35,708 bases of DNA. Source: Deltaproteobacteria bacterium (GTDB taxonomy: Bacteria; Desulfobacterota; Desulfobulbia; Desulfobulbales; SURF-16). The notes under the pieces were generated by a model, which made no database searches, was not told the DNA's origin, and saw nothing but the letters and a program-made list of their open reading frames with translations. Shown in pieces: positions 8,497 to 19,200 of this stretch. Every line of letters starts with the position of its first letter. Within the stretch, counting starts at the first letter, position 1. Where the stretch lies: positions 1-35,708 of the forward strand of contig JAOZOY010000027.1 of the NCBI GenBank assembly GCA_029933005.1. Direction: 5' to 3'. Position numbers and translations under genes: made by a program.

Positions 8497-9849
8497 ATGT
8501 CAGATTTTTTAAACACCATCAACGGTATTGTCTGGGGGCCGGTTACCATTGCCCTTCTTGTCGGCACGGGTATTTTTATCACGATCCTGATACGCGCTGT
8601 TCAGGTTCGTTGGTTTTTCTATGGCTGGAACCTGATTACAGGCAAATTCGATGATTCTGAAGATGAGGGAGAGATTACCCATTTTCAGGCCCTGTCAGCC
8701 GCCCTTTCCGCTACCATCGGCACTGGAAATATTGCCGGTGTCGGCACAGCCGTCGCCCTGGGCGGACCCGGCGCTATTTTCTGGATGTGGGTGACAGCCT
8801 TTTTCGGTATGGCTCTAAAATACGCCGAATGTCTTCTTGCTGTAAAATTCCGTGTCGTCCATGAAGACGGGACGGTCAGCGCCGGACCCATGTATTACCT
8901 GGAGCACGGTCTCGGCCAGAAATGGCTTGGAGTGCTTTTTGCCTTTTTTGCGGCAATGGCCTCTTTTGGGATCGGCAATATGGTACAGGCAAATTCCGTA
9001 GCCGAACCTGTTCTCACCCATTTCGGCATTCCCAAGATTGTCACCGGCGTTATCATCGGTCTTCTGGTTTTTGCCGTTATTGTCGGCGGTATCAAGAGGA
9101 TCGGCCAAGTGGCCAGCCGGCTGGTGCCTTTCATGGCCGCCTTTTATATTCTGGGCGCTCTTTTGGTTATTTTTAAAAATTATGAAGGCATACCAGCTGC
9201 TTTTTCACTGATTTTTCACGATGCTTTCACCGGCACGGCAGCCACCGGCGGTTTTGCCGGTGCCGCAGTTGCCCAGGCCATTCGCTTTGGTGTCGCCAGG
9301 GGGGTTTTTTCCAATGAGGCGGGACTGGGCAGCGCTCCCATTGCCCATGGCGCGGCCCAGACAAATGAACCGGTCAGGGAAGGCCTTGTTGCCATGCTGG
9401 GACCTTTCATTGACACCCTTGTCATCTGCACCATGACCGGCCTCGTGATCATCATGAGCGGGGCCTATGCCGAAGGATTAACAGGGGCCGATCTCACGGC
9501 CCGGGCCTTTCAGATCGGCCTGCCCGGCCAGGGCGGCTATATTGTTGCCCTGGGCATCATTATTTTTGCCTTTTCAACCGCGATCAGCTGGTCATACTAT
9601 GGCGACCGCTCGGTGGAATATCTTTTCGGTCCCGGCCTGATCATGCCGTATCGAATTTTGTATTGTTTTCTATTGCCCGTCGGGGCAACGGTTGAATTGA
9701 GCCTGGTCTGGACCATTTCGGATATTTTCAATGCCCTGATGGCCTGGCCAAACCTCATTGGCCTGCTTTGTCTGAGCGGGGTGGTGATCAGAAGCACGAA
9801 GGAGTATTTCAGCGACCCGGCTCGGGTGTTCCCCAAAAAAATGATTTAA
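8497..9849 (+). CDS. sodium:alanine/glycine symporter, AGCS family
   Basis: Motifs GTGNIAGVGTAVALGGPGAIFWMW, VFSNEAGLGSAPIAHGAA. Confidence 0.93.
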   Translation: MSDFLNTINGIVWGPVTIALLVGTGIFITILIRAVQVRWFFYGWNLITGKFDDSEDEGEITHFQALSAALSATIGTGNIAGVGTAVALGGPGAIFWMWVTAFFGMALKYAECLLAVKFRVVHEDGTVSAGPMYYLEHGLGQKWLGVLFAFFAAMASFGIGNMVQANSVAEPVLTHFGIPKIVTGVIIGLLVFAVIVGGIKRIGQVASRLVPFMAAFYILGALLVIFKNYEGIPAAFSLIFHDAFTGTAATGGFAGAAVAQAIRFGVARGVFSNEAGLGSAPIAHGAAQTNEPVREGLVAMLGPFIDTLVICTMTGLVIIMSGAYAEGLTGADLTARAFQIGLPGQGGYIVALGIIIFAFSTAISWSYYGDRSVEYLFGPGLIMPYRILYCFLLPVGATVELSLVWTISDIFNALMAWPNLIGLLCLSGVVIRSTKEYFSDPARVFPKKMI

Positions 9850-9868
9850 GTGTTTTGTCCTGTTAAAA

Positions 9869-11518
9869 GTGAACAGACCTGTTGCACAATCTGATCAGAA
9901 CCATAGTGAGGATAAATTTAGGAGTGTTCCTTTGGATCTAATAATTACATTGCAAATTCCCATTGAAAAAGACGGGATGGATGAATATGTAAATGCCGCT
10001 TCACAAAAGCTGAAAACAGGTGAAGGACTCTCCATAGTGAAAATTCTCAGTAAATCACTTGATCTGAGCAATAAAGAACAGTTTTTTTATAAAATCTCAC
10101 TTGTTGTAAGGACTAATGTCAGCTTTAAAAACAAACAAAACTTCCTCGTTTACACTGAGCAAATAAAAGCACAGTGTAAAATAGCAAAGATAAAGGATAG
10201 GCCTGTAATAGTTGGTTTCGGACCTGCCGGCATGTTTGCGGCTCTTGAACTTATTGATTGTGGTCTTAAACCTTTAATTTTTGAAAGAGGGAAAAAGATA
10301 GAAGAACGCTCCATTGATGTTCAAAGATTTATAAAAAAACGGGAGCTTAACCCTGAATCAAATATCCAATTTGGTGAAGGCGGCGCCGGTTCATACTCGG
10401 ACGGCAAGCTGTTTTCCCGGAGAAATAATAATACAAGCTATGTAAATCGGGTGTTGAAGACGTTTATTAAATTTGGTGCGCCTGAAGAAATAGAGTACAT
10501 CAGCAAACCTCATCTGGGGACTGATGTGTTGTGCAAAATAGTCCGTAATATAAGGCGTTATATCCTCGAGAGAGGCGGTGAGATACATTACGGCTCAAAA
10601 ATGACGGACATCCTGATATCGGAGGGTACGGCCTCAGGTATTATCATAAATGGTGAGAAGGAATATCTTTCTTCAAGTATCTATATTGCTTTGGGCCATT
10701 CTGCCCGTGATACGGTTGAGATGATGCATCAAAAAGGCATTGCTCTTGAGCCGCGGCCGATTTCTGTTGGGGTGAGAGTCGAGCATCCTGTTGAAACTAT
10801 TAACCTTATGCGATATGGCGAAAAATATAAGGATTCCCCGGAATTAGGGGCTGCCACCTATTCTTTGAATTATACCAATCGAAAAATTAAACGAGGAGTT
10901 TATACATTCTGCATGTGCCCTGGAGGTGAAATCATTAATGCTTCATCTGACCAAGGTCTGCTGGTTTTGAACGGCATGAGTTACTCACGCAGGTCGTCAT
11001 CATTTTCAAATGCAGCGCTGGTGGTAAGCTGCCATACCGATGATTATAAATCAATCAGTCCATTGGCTGGTATGGAGTTCCAAAAGGAAATTGAGCGAAA
11101 GGCCTTTAACGCAGGAGGTGGAAGATGGGAAGTCCCTGCCCAGAATTTGATGAATTTTTTAGGCGAGAGGAGTTCTGCCGGCTTAAATGAAAACTCGTAT
11201 AAGATGGGGGCCGTTCCTGCTGATCTGAAAGATATCTTTCCAGGATTTGTTGCTGAGGAACTGTTAGCCGCATTTAATAAATGGAAAGAAGAAGTTCCAT
11301 TATTTGTTTCAAATCAGGCGATATTGTTAGGAGTGGAAACAAGAACTTCATCTCCTGTACGAATTAAACGCAATGAAAACTTTGAATCAGTAAATACAAA
11401 AAATTTGTACCCGATAGGTGAAGGTTCAGGCTATACAGGCGGTATAACGAGTTCTGCCGCTGATGCTATAAGGGCTGTCGCAAGACACCTTGAAAGGATC
11501 ACTGCTGTTCGTTTATAA
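9869..11518 (+). CDS. FAD-dependent dehydrogenase, COG2509-like
   Basis: PVIVGFGPAGMFAALEL dinucleotide-binding motif; FGEGGAGSYSDGKL; C-terminal GEGSGYTGGITSSAADAI; GTG start. Confidence 0.88.
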   Translation: MNRPVAQSDQNHSEDKFRSVPLDLIITLQIPIEKDGMDEYVNAASQKLKTGEGLSIVKILSKSLDLSNKEQFFYKISLVVRTNVSFKNKQNFLVYTEQIKAQCKIAKIKDRPVIVGFGPAGMFAALELIDCGLKPLIFERGKKIEERSIDVQRFIKKRELNPESNIQFGEGGAGSYSDGKLFSRRNNNTSYVNRVLKTFIKFGAPEEIEYISKPHLGTDVLCKIVRNIRRYILERGGEIHYGSKMTDILISEGTASGIIINGEKEYLSSSIYIALGHSARDTVEMMHQKGIALEPRPISVGVRVEHPVETINLMRYGEKYKDSPELGAATYSLNYTNRKIKRGVYTFCMCPGGEIINASSDQGLLVLNGMSYSRRSSSFSNAALVVSCHTDDYKSISPLAGMEFQKEIERKAFNAGGGRWEVPAQNLMNFLGERSSAGLNENSYKMGAVPADLKDIFPGFVAEELLAAFNKWKEEVPLFVSNQAILLGVETRTSSPVRIKRNENFESVNTKNLYPIGEGSGYTGGITSSAADAIRAVARHLERITAVRL

Positions 11519-11726
11519 TTGTTTGGCCCAATTAAATCAGGCCAAGACAGTAGAAGATATGAATATTCCAACTCTTGCTTTGTATCAATTAAACGGCAAC
11601 AGGAAAGGAATTTGGGCTGTCACAGTTCAGGCAAATTGGCGTATTATATTTCGTTTTAGCGAAGGTGATGCAGAAATTGTGAATTATGAAGATTATCACC
11701 TAAATCAATTATGTTGCAAAATATGA
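11515..11726 (+). pseudogene. 5'-truncated HigB/RelE-type toxin remnant
   Basis: LAQLNQAKTVEDMNIPTLALYQLNGNRKGIWAVTVQANWRIIFRFSEGDAEIVNYEDYH resembles the HigB core; N-terminal third missing and frame merges into upstream gene's 3' end. Confidence 0.7.
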
Positions 11727-11835
11727 CTCTGTAGGCAAAGCAGATAAGCTCTTCACCAACCTACAAAGCACTATAAACAGTCTCGACCAACAACCAAAAA
11801 GAGGCCATGTCCTGCCAGAGCTAGAAAGAATAATG
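11722..11835 (+). pseudogene. RelE/ParE-type toxin internal fragment
   Basis: YDSVGKADKLFTNLQSTINSLDQQPKRGHVLPELERI resembles the central part of RelE/ParE toxins; no start codon, and the continuation does not match. Confidence 0.55.
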
Positions 11836-11864
11836 GACTATCCAGGGATGCTGCTGAACAGATG

Positions 11865-12077
11865 TTATTTTTCATCATGTTTTTTCCAGCCGATAATGGA
11901 GGTTGCCGTAAACATACCGAAAAGAACCACCTCCGGCCACTGGTTGCGGTTGATGTTGATGATGATGAAGCCACAATTGGACAGACACCAGATAGGCCAG
12001 CACAATTTATTCTTGTGGGCATTGAGATAAGCGCCACTCAAGGCGATTGATGTAAAGATCCAGCTCCAGGTCGTCAT
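11865..12077 (-). CDS. small PnuC-like membrane protein
   Basis: MTTWSWIFTSIALSGAYLNAHKNKLCWPIWCLSNCGFIIININRNQWPEVVLFGMFTATSIIGW: short PnuC-type helices. Confidence 0.6.
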   Translation of the reverse strand: MTTWSWIFTSIALSGAYLNAHKNKLCWPIWCLSNCGFIIININRNQWPEVVLFGMFTATSIIGWKKHDEK

Positions 12078-12134
12078 GTTTTCCCTCTTTTGATTTTGCC
12101 TATCATACCACACCCTTCACTGGCTGGAAATCCT

Positions 12135-12324
12135 AAGTGTTCACCAGCACCTCATCATTTGCGCCTATCTCGGAGTCTCGCAAACTCGCTTACCCGGCCT
12201 GCTCGAATAGCACCAGTATGCTTCTTAGTCCCAGTTAAGCGTAGACTCCGAATGAACGACGAAGGCACTGGTGAACACTTACAAGAATGAGGTCATCGTA
12301 GATCCGTACCCCTGGGAACGGTTA
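12135..12324. mobile_element. dispersed nonautonomous element, copy 1
   Basis: Homologous to 27739-27910; outer inverted arms aagtgttcaccag / ctggtgaacactt; flanked by 11-bp imperfect direct repeats ctggaaatcct (12124-12134) and caggaaatctt (12325-12335). Confidence 0.65.
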
Positions 12325-12429
12325 CAGGAAATCTTTCCTTGATCCGGTTTCATCCGAAAATTTCAATCTTGATTCTCATGGATAAAGCGGTATAGTGGCG
12401 TATGCGAATGATAATATGGATTTTTTTAA

Positions 12430-14246
<1,817 letters not shown>

Positions 14247-14273
14247 TATGGAATCATTTTTTTGCCACGAAAT

Positions 14274-14316
14274 CCACTAACTACACAAAAAAGAAATTTT
14301 TTTGTGTAGTTAGTGG
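14274..14316. terminator. strong hairpin, probable rho-independent terminator
   Basis: ccactaactacac ... gtgtagttagtgg perfect 13-bp stem extended by A/T runs; 28 bp after the methyltransferase stop. Confidence 0.6.
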
Positions 14317-14391
14317 CTGAAAATAAAGTTTTTGCGTACGTAAATTAATGTCATCCCACCACAACCATCACTGCTTATTCAGGTATTTTTT

Positions 14392-15549
14392 ATGCGACTG
14401 ATCCGCGATAAAGTACTTCAATGTCTTTATAATTATTCCGACCAGGATGAAAATCTCATTAATGAGTTGAACCGGATTATCGATGACATGGGTGTGCTGA
14501 CCTGTTCGGTAATTTTAAATGTCCTGACTCATCTGGATCTTCCAAGCCGGGAAGCGGAAAAATGCTGGCATGAAATTATATCCCATCGTCAAAAAATGAG
14601 AGACCTGCTGGGCCGGAAAGTGAAACTTGCAACAGCCATCTGTGACTATTTCTGTTCAGTTCATCTGTCATTGAAAAGCCCGGTTGTTGTTGAAATTCGT
14701 ATTTTTGAAAATACAATAAAAAATATCAAATATGACAAGTTGACAGGTCTGTATAATCGCCATTTTTTCGATGACTCCCTGCAGAGAGAGATCAACCGTG
14801 CCAAACGTTATAAAACCGATCTGTCAATTTTGTTTCTCGATCTTGATGATTTTAAGCAGGTCAACGATACCTTCGGTCATCTTGCCGGAGATTATCTATT
14901 GGAAAACATAGCTGAAATCATCAGGACACAAATTCGTTCCGAGGACATTGCTGCCCGGTATGGCGGTGAAGAAATTATTATAATCCTGCCGGAAACAGGA
15001 AAAATTCAGGGCCTTATTTTAAGCGAGAGAATCCGAAAAAAAATAGAAGAAGCAAATTTTGTTTTTGAGGACAAAAAAATTATTATGACTATCAGCGGCG
15101 GCCTGGCATCCCTTCCCATCGATACAACCAATGGCGCTGATCTGGTGAAATACGCCGACACTGCCATGTATAAGGCAAAGGCGGCAGGAAAGAACAATGT
15201 TATAGCTTTTTCTGAAAATAAAAGGCGGTATGTCCGGATTAATTTTGTCTCGGAAATTCAGGTTCATGAAATCATTTGCGAAAATATCAGGGATATATTT
15301 TCTGCCAAGTCAAAAAATATCAGCTATTCCGGTATTCTTTTTGAAAATAGTTTTCCCCTTATTCTCGGTACCAACCTTCAGCTTCAACTTTCCTTTGGCA
15401 ATGATGTGATGATTCAAATTCTCGGTACTGTTGTCCGAGTTGAGGCCATTGCTCCTGACTGCTTTGACATTGGAGTTTGTTTCCTGAATATTGATAAAAC
15501 AGCAGAAAATGAAATTTCACGCTATCTGCAAGAAAAGGTAAACAGCTAA
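14392..15549 (+). CDS. diguanylate cyclase (GGDEF) with C-terminal PilZ-like domain
   Basis: DKLTGLYNRHFFDD, YGGEEIIIILPET, I-site RSED five residues upstream; C-terminal RRYVRINFVSEIQV...NISYSGILF. Confidence 0.9.
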   Translation: MRLIRDKVLQCLYNYSDQDENLINELNRIIDDMGVLTCSVILNVLTHLDLPSREAEKCWHEIISHRQKMRDLLGRKVKLATAICDYFCSVHLSLKSPVVVEIRIFENTIKNIKYDKLTGLYNRHFFDDSLQREINRAKRYKTDLSILFLDLDDFKQVNDTFGHLAGDYLLENIAEIIRTQIRSEDIAARYGGEEIIIILPETGKIQGLILSERIRKKIEEANFVFEDKKIIMTISGGLASLPIDTTNGADLVKYADTAMYKAKAAGKNNVIAFSENKRRYVRINFVSEIQVHEIICENIRDIFSAKSKNISYSGILFENSFPLILGTNLQLQLSFGNDVMIQILGTVVRVEAIAPDCFDIGVCFLNIDKTAENEISRYLQEKVNS

Positions 15550-15551
15550 GC

Positions 15552-16664
15552 TTGACTGAATCACCTGAAAGAGTTCACGGCCTTTTTGCTGAAAATCTTC
15601 TGACCTGGTTTGCCGAACACCGACGAGATCTGCCTTGGCGACGAACTTATCTTCCCTATCATGTCTGGATTTCCGAGATCATGCTCCAGCAGACGCAAAT
15701 GGACCGAGTCATCGACTATTTCAAGAAGTGGATGAGGAGATTTCCGGACATCCCCACTTTGGCCCTGGCTCGGCAAGATGAGGTTATGAAAGCATGGGAG
15801 GGACTGGGTTATTATTCACGAGCCGGAAACATTATGAAGACGGCTGTCGTTCTCATGGAAAATGGTGGAAAAATTCCTGATAATCATACTGATCTTCTTC
15901 GGCTGCCGGGAATTGGACCTTATACGGCCGGAGCCATCATGAGTATAGCTTTTAACAGGGATTATCCGGTTGTGGACGGCAATGTTGAGCGCGTTCTTGC
16001 CCGGGTATTTGATGTTGATATTCCGGTCAAAACAAAACAGGCCCGGAATTTTTTTTGGGAGAAGGCGGCAAAACTTTTGCCGACCGGCAGAGCTCGCGAT
16101 TTCAATCAGGCCATGATGGAACTCGGTGCCTTGGTCTGTCTGCCTAAAAATCCTGACTGCCACCTCTGCCCGCTTCAGTCGCAATGCCGGGCAATACAGT
16201 TTGACACCAGTTCACAAAGACCGGTGACAGGTAAATCATCTACCATTATTCCTATTGAGATGGCCACAGGAGTTTTGCTTAAAAATAATCTTGTTTTTAT
16301 TCAGAAAAGACAGCCGGACGATGTCTGGGCCAATCTCTGGGAATTTCCCGGCGGCCGTTTAAAACAGGATGAAAAACCGGAACAGGCCCTAATCCGGGAA
16401 TTTTTCGAGGAGACGGAGTTTCAGGTTCAATTAGTAAAAAAAATCACCACTGTTCAACACAGCTATATGCAATACCGTGTGATCCTGCACTGTTACTTCT
16501 GTCGTCTGGTTTCAGACTCGGATCTTCCCTTTTTGCACGCAGCCCAGGAATATCGCTGGATTGCCTTTTCCGAACTTGACCAATTTGCCTTTCCTGCCGG
16601 ACATCGTAAATTGATTGATTTCCTTTTAGTTACAGATAAACAAACCAAGCCAGTCCCACTGTAA
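15552..16664 (+). CDS. mutY: A/G-specific adenine glycosylase with C-terminal NUDIX-like domain
   Basis: LPWRRTYLPYHVWISEIMLQQTQ, LPGIGPYTAGAI, VDGNVERVLAR, C-x6-C-x2-C-x5-C cluster, WEFPGGRLKQDE; TTG start. Confidence 0.96.
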   Translation: MTESPERVHGLFAENLLTWFAEHRRDLPWRRTYLPYHVWISEIMLQQTQMDRVIDYFKKWMRRFPDIPTLALARQDEVMKAWEGLGYYSRAGNIMKTAVVLMENGGKIPDNHTDLLRLPGIGPYTAGAIMSIAFNRDYPVVDGNVERVLARVFDVDIPVKTKQARNFFWEKAAKLLPTGRARDFNQAMMELGALVCLPKNPDCHLCPLQSQCRAIQFDTSSQRPVTGKSSTIIPIEMATGVLLKNNLVFIQKRQPDDVWANLWEFPGGRLKQDEKPEQALIREFFEETEFQVQLVKKITTVQHSYMQYRVILHCYFCRLVSDSDLPFLHAAQEYRWIAFSELDQFAFPAGHRKLIDFLLVTDKQTKPVPL

Positions 16665-18456
16665 CAATCAGTGCCAGCAACTGCAACGGGATGCCGACTT
16701 TAATATAGTCCAGAAAGCTGTATCCGCCCGGTTCCTGGACCAGCATATTGGCGGGTGCGGACAGAGGGCTGGAAAAACCGGCAGAGCAGGCTATTGCCAC
16801 CGTCATGGCAAAGGCGTAGGGTGAGATGCCAAGGGTTATTGCCGTATCAATGGCAATGGGCGTAATCAACACGGCAGTGGGAGTGTTGGATAAAAATAAC
16901 CCGGTCACCGAAGTCACCATAAAGAGAAGAGCAAGTATGGGGATTGGACCAAAATTCCCCATGACCTGAACCAGTCCCAGCGAAATCAGGTGTGCGGCCC
17001 CGGTTTTATTCAACGCTGTAACAAGAGGCAGAATTCCGGCAATCAGTACCACGGTCTGCCAGTTAATCACCTGGTACACGCCATTTAGTCGAATACATTT
17101 GCCCAGAATCAGCGTTAAGGCTGCCAATAAGGCAACGGTCACTGTCGGCAGAAGTTTGAGCACCATCATCACGACCATAACACCGATGATTGCGAGAACC
17201 AACGGCGCCCGTTTCAGGCCAGGAATCACTTCGCTGTAATCTCGTGGCATGGTGAGAAGAAGAAAGTTGTCATGATAGTTACGCAGTTTGACAAGATCAT
17301 CCCAACCCGCATTGAGCAGCAAAACGTCCCCAAACTGTAACGGCAGATCCTCGAAATCGCTGGTAATAGGCTGCCTTTTTCTACGAATTCCCAGCACCAG
17401 GCAATTGAAGCGGGATTGAAATTGAAGTTCTTTGAGACTCTGACCGATCAACCTTGAGTCAGGAGTCAGCATAACTTCAACCAGACCAATTGCCTGGAAA
17501 AGCCGCTTTCTTCTGCGCTCAGTCGTAACTAACTGCAATTTTTTTAAACTATAATCTGTAACCAATCTTGCTGCATTTTTCGGGTCACCGATTGCCAGCA
17601 TGATGTCACCCTGGTTAAGAATCGTCTCAGGTAAGGGGTGCTGGACAACTTTTCTACCCATATCCATTCTTTGAATGGCAATAAGTTTCAGTCCATAGTT
17701 TTTCATGAGTTGCACCCTGGCAACAGCACGATTGATAAGTGGTGAGCCGGCAGAAATCCGCAGGCGGGTGAGCTGATTCTCGAGACCGTATTCGCGGGCC
17801 ATATCCTGTATCGTCCGGTCATGTTTTGCAAGTACGTCTGTACTTTTTCTGGCAAGTATATTTTTGCCAAAAAGAACCATGAATAGAATAGCAATGAACA
17901 TAATAAGCAGGCCAAAAGGGGTGAAACTGAAAAAAGAGAACGAATCAAACCCCTTATCCGCAAGTACGTCAGTTATCACAATATTTGGCGTTGTGGCGAT
18001 CAAGGTCATCATGCCGCTGACCATGGCCCCGACGGAAAGGGGCATCAGCAGGCGCCGGTGATTCAGACCTGCCTTTTCGGCCACCGTCATGGTTACAGGA
18101 ATAAAGATGGCAATTGTTGCCGTTGAACTTACAAAGGAACCCAGCAGTCCTGCAGCGACCATGAGTATGATCATTAACCGTGTTTCATTTGTCCCACCGC
18201 CGCGAATGATTAATTCTCCGACTTTCCGGGCAATGCCTGTATATACGACGGCCTCGCCGATGATGAACATGGAAATGACAATCATCACTATGGGATCGGA
18301 AAAGCCTGCCAGTGATTCATGAACGGTGAGCACACCGCTCAACATCAGCGTTAGCATCACCAGCAGTGCGACCAAATCGTTTCTGATGCCGTTGGTGACA
18401 AACATTAGCGCTGCTGTCAGCAAGGTGGTAAAGACAATAAAAATGTCATGGTTCAT
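16630..18456 (-). CDS. SLC13-family permease with two central RCK_C (TrkA-C) domains
   Basis: Duplicated TM halves, SSTATIAIFIPV and SNTPTAVLITPIA motifs, two TrkA-C-like segments between halves. Confidence 0.9.
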   Translation of the reverse strand: MNHDIFIVFTTLLTAALMFVTNGIRNDLVALLVMLTLMLSGVLTVHESLAGFSDPIVMIVISMFIIGEAVVYTGIARKVGELIIRGGGTNETRLMIILMVAAGLLGSFVSSTATIAIFIPVTMTVAEKAGLNHRRLLMPLSVGAMVSGMMTLIATTPNIVITDVLADKGFDSFSFFSFTPFGLLIMFIAILFMVLFGKNILARKSTDVLAKHDRTIQDMAREYGLENQLTRLRISAGSPLINRAVARVQLMKNYGLKLIAIQRMDMGRKVVQHPLPETILNQGDIMLAIGDPKNAARLVTDYSLKKLQLVTTERRRKRLFQAIGLVEVMLTPDSRLIGQSLKELQFQSRFNCLVLGIRRKRQPITSDFEDLPLQFGDVLLLNAGWDDLVKLRNYHDNFLLLTMPRDYSEVIPGLKRAPLVLAIIGVMVVMMVLKLLPTVTVALLAALTLILGKCIRLNGVYQVINWQTVVLIAGILPLVTALNKTGAAHLISLGLVQVMGNFGPIPILALLFMVTSVTGLFLSNTPTAVLITPIAIDTAITLGISPYAFAMTVAIACSAGFSSPLSAPANMLVQEPGGYSFLDYIKVGIPLQLLALIVTVGLAWFVYL

Positions 18457-18760
18457 CGCGTATTTTTTAAGAAATTTATTTTTTGAGTTGACCCTAAGAA
18501 TGACAAGAAATCATTTTTCAGCATTCCGGCTAACATCGACAATGAGATGATTTACGTCAAAATGCAAGCTTGCTTTTTGATAATTATTCTATTTAAATTA
18601 GCACCGTTTGCAATATCAACACCAAATAAGGAACTATGCGATGTGCCGGATCAGATGGGTGAATTAATGGAAACACATGAAACATATGAATTTTCGGCCC
18701 CCATTATCAACAACCTTTGTGTCAAAGAGGTTCACGCGTATCTTGATGCGATTTTCAGGA

Positions 18761-19192
18761 ATGAATAAATTTTCGATCAGCCTTTTGTTTTTTCTGTGCC
18801 TGATTGCGGTTTCCCCATGTGCGTATGCACAGGATGATGTATCGGGGGGGAAGGCGTCTGTTCAAAAAAAACTGGTCATGTCCCAGGCTGTCATGTGTGA
18901 AGGGGTAAAAGACTATGCGCCACAGAATCCAGCCGTTGTTTTTTCCATCGCCATCGGCAAAGTATTTTGTTTTACTTTCTTTACTTCGGTTCCCCGAAAT
19001 ATGTATATCTATCACAGTTGGTACCGAAGAGACCAACTGATCACTACAAAGAGACTGTCGCTCAAAAGGCCGAAATGGTTAACGTTCAGCTCAATTCATT
19101 TGCGAGAGGCCGACAAGGGGCCGTGGCGGGTGGAGATCAAGGACAAGAATAGTAAAATTATTAAAATAATGAGATTCAGCATCACGGATTAA
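18761..19192 (+). CDS. DUF2914-like secreted protein
   Basis: Signal peptide MNKFSISLLFFLCLIAVSPCAYA; FTSVPRNMYIYHSWYRRDQLI...GPWRVEIKD; internal start chosen over ORF start 18677. Confidence 0.75.
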   Translation: MNKFSISLLFFLCLIAVSPCAYAQDDVSGGKASVQKKLVMSQAVMCEGVKDYAPQNPAVVFSIAIGKVFCFTFFTSVPRNMYIYHSWYRRDQLITTKRLSLKRPKWLTFSSIHLREADKGPWRVEIKDKNSKIIKIMRFSITD

Positions 19193-19200
19193 ATTTAAAA

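Noticed and set aside
12090-12290. 66-aa ORF (CSPAPHHLRLSRSLANSLT...)
   Set aside because: Translation of dispersed element copy 1; a parallel peptide arises at the end of the 27600-27797 ORF from copy 2, so this is a repeat rather than a protein family.
18547-18768. 73-aa ORF before the DUF2914 gene
   Set aside because: Overlaps the better-supported signal-peptide start at 18761, and no similarity was recognised.
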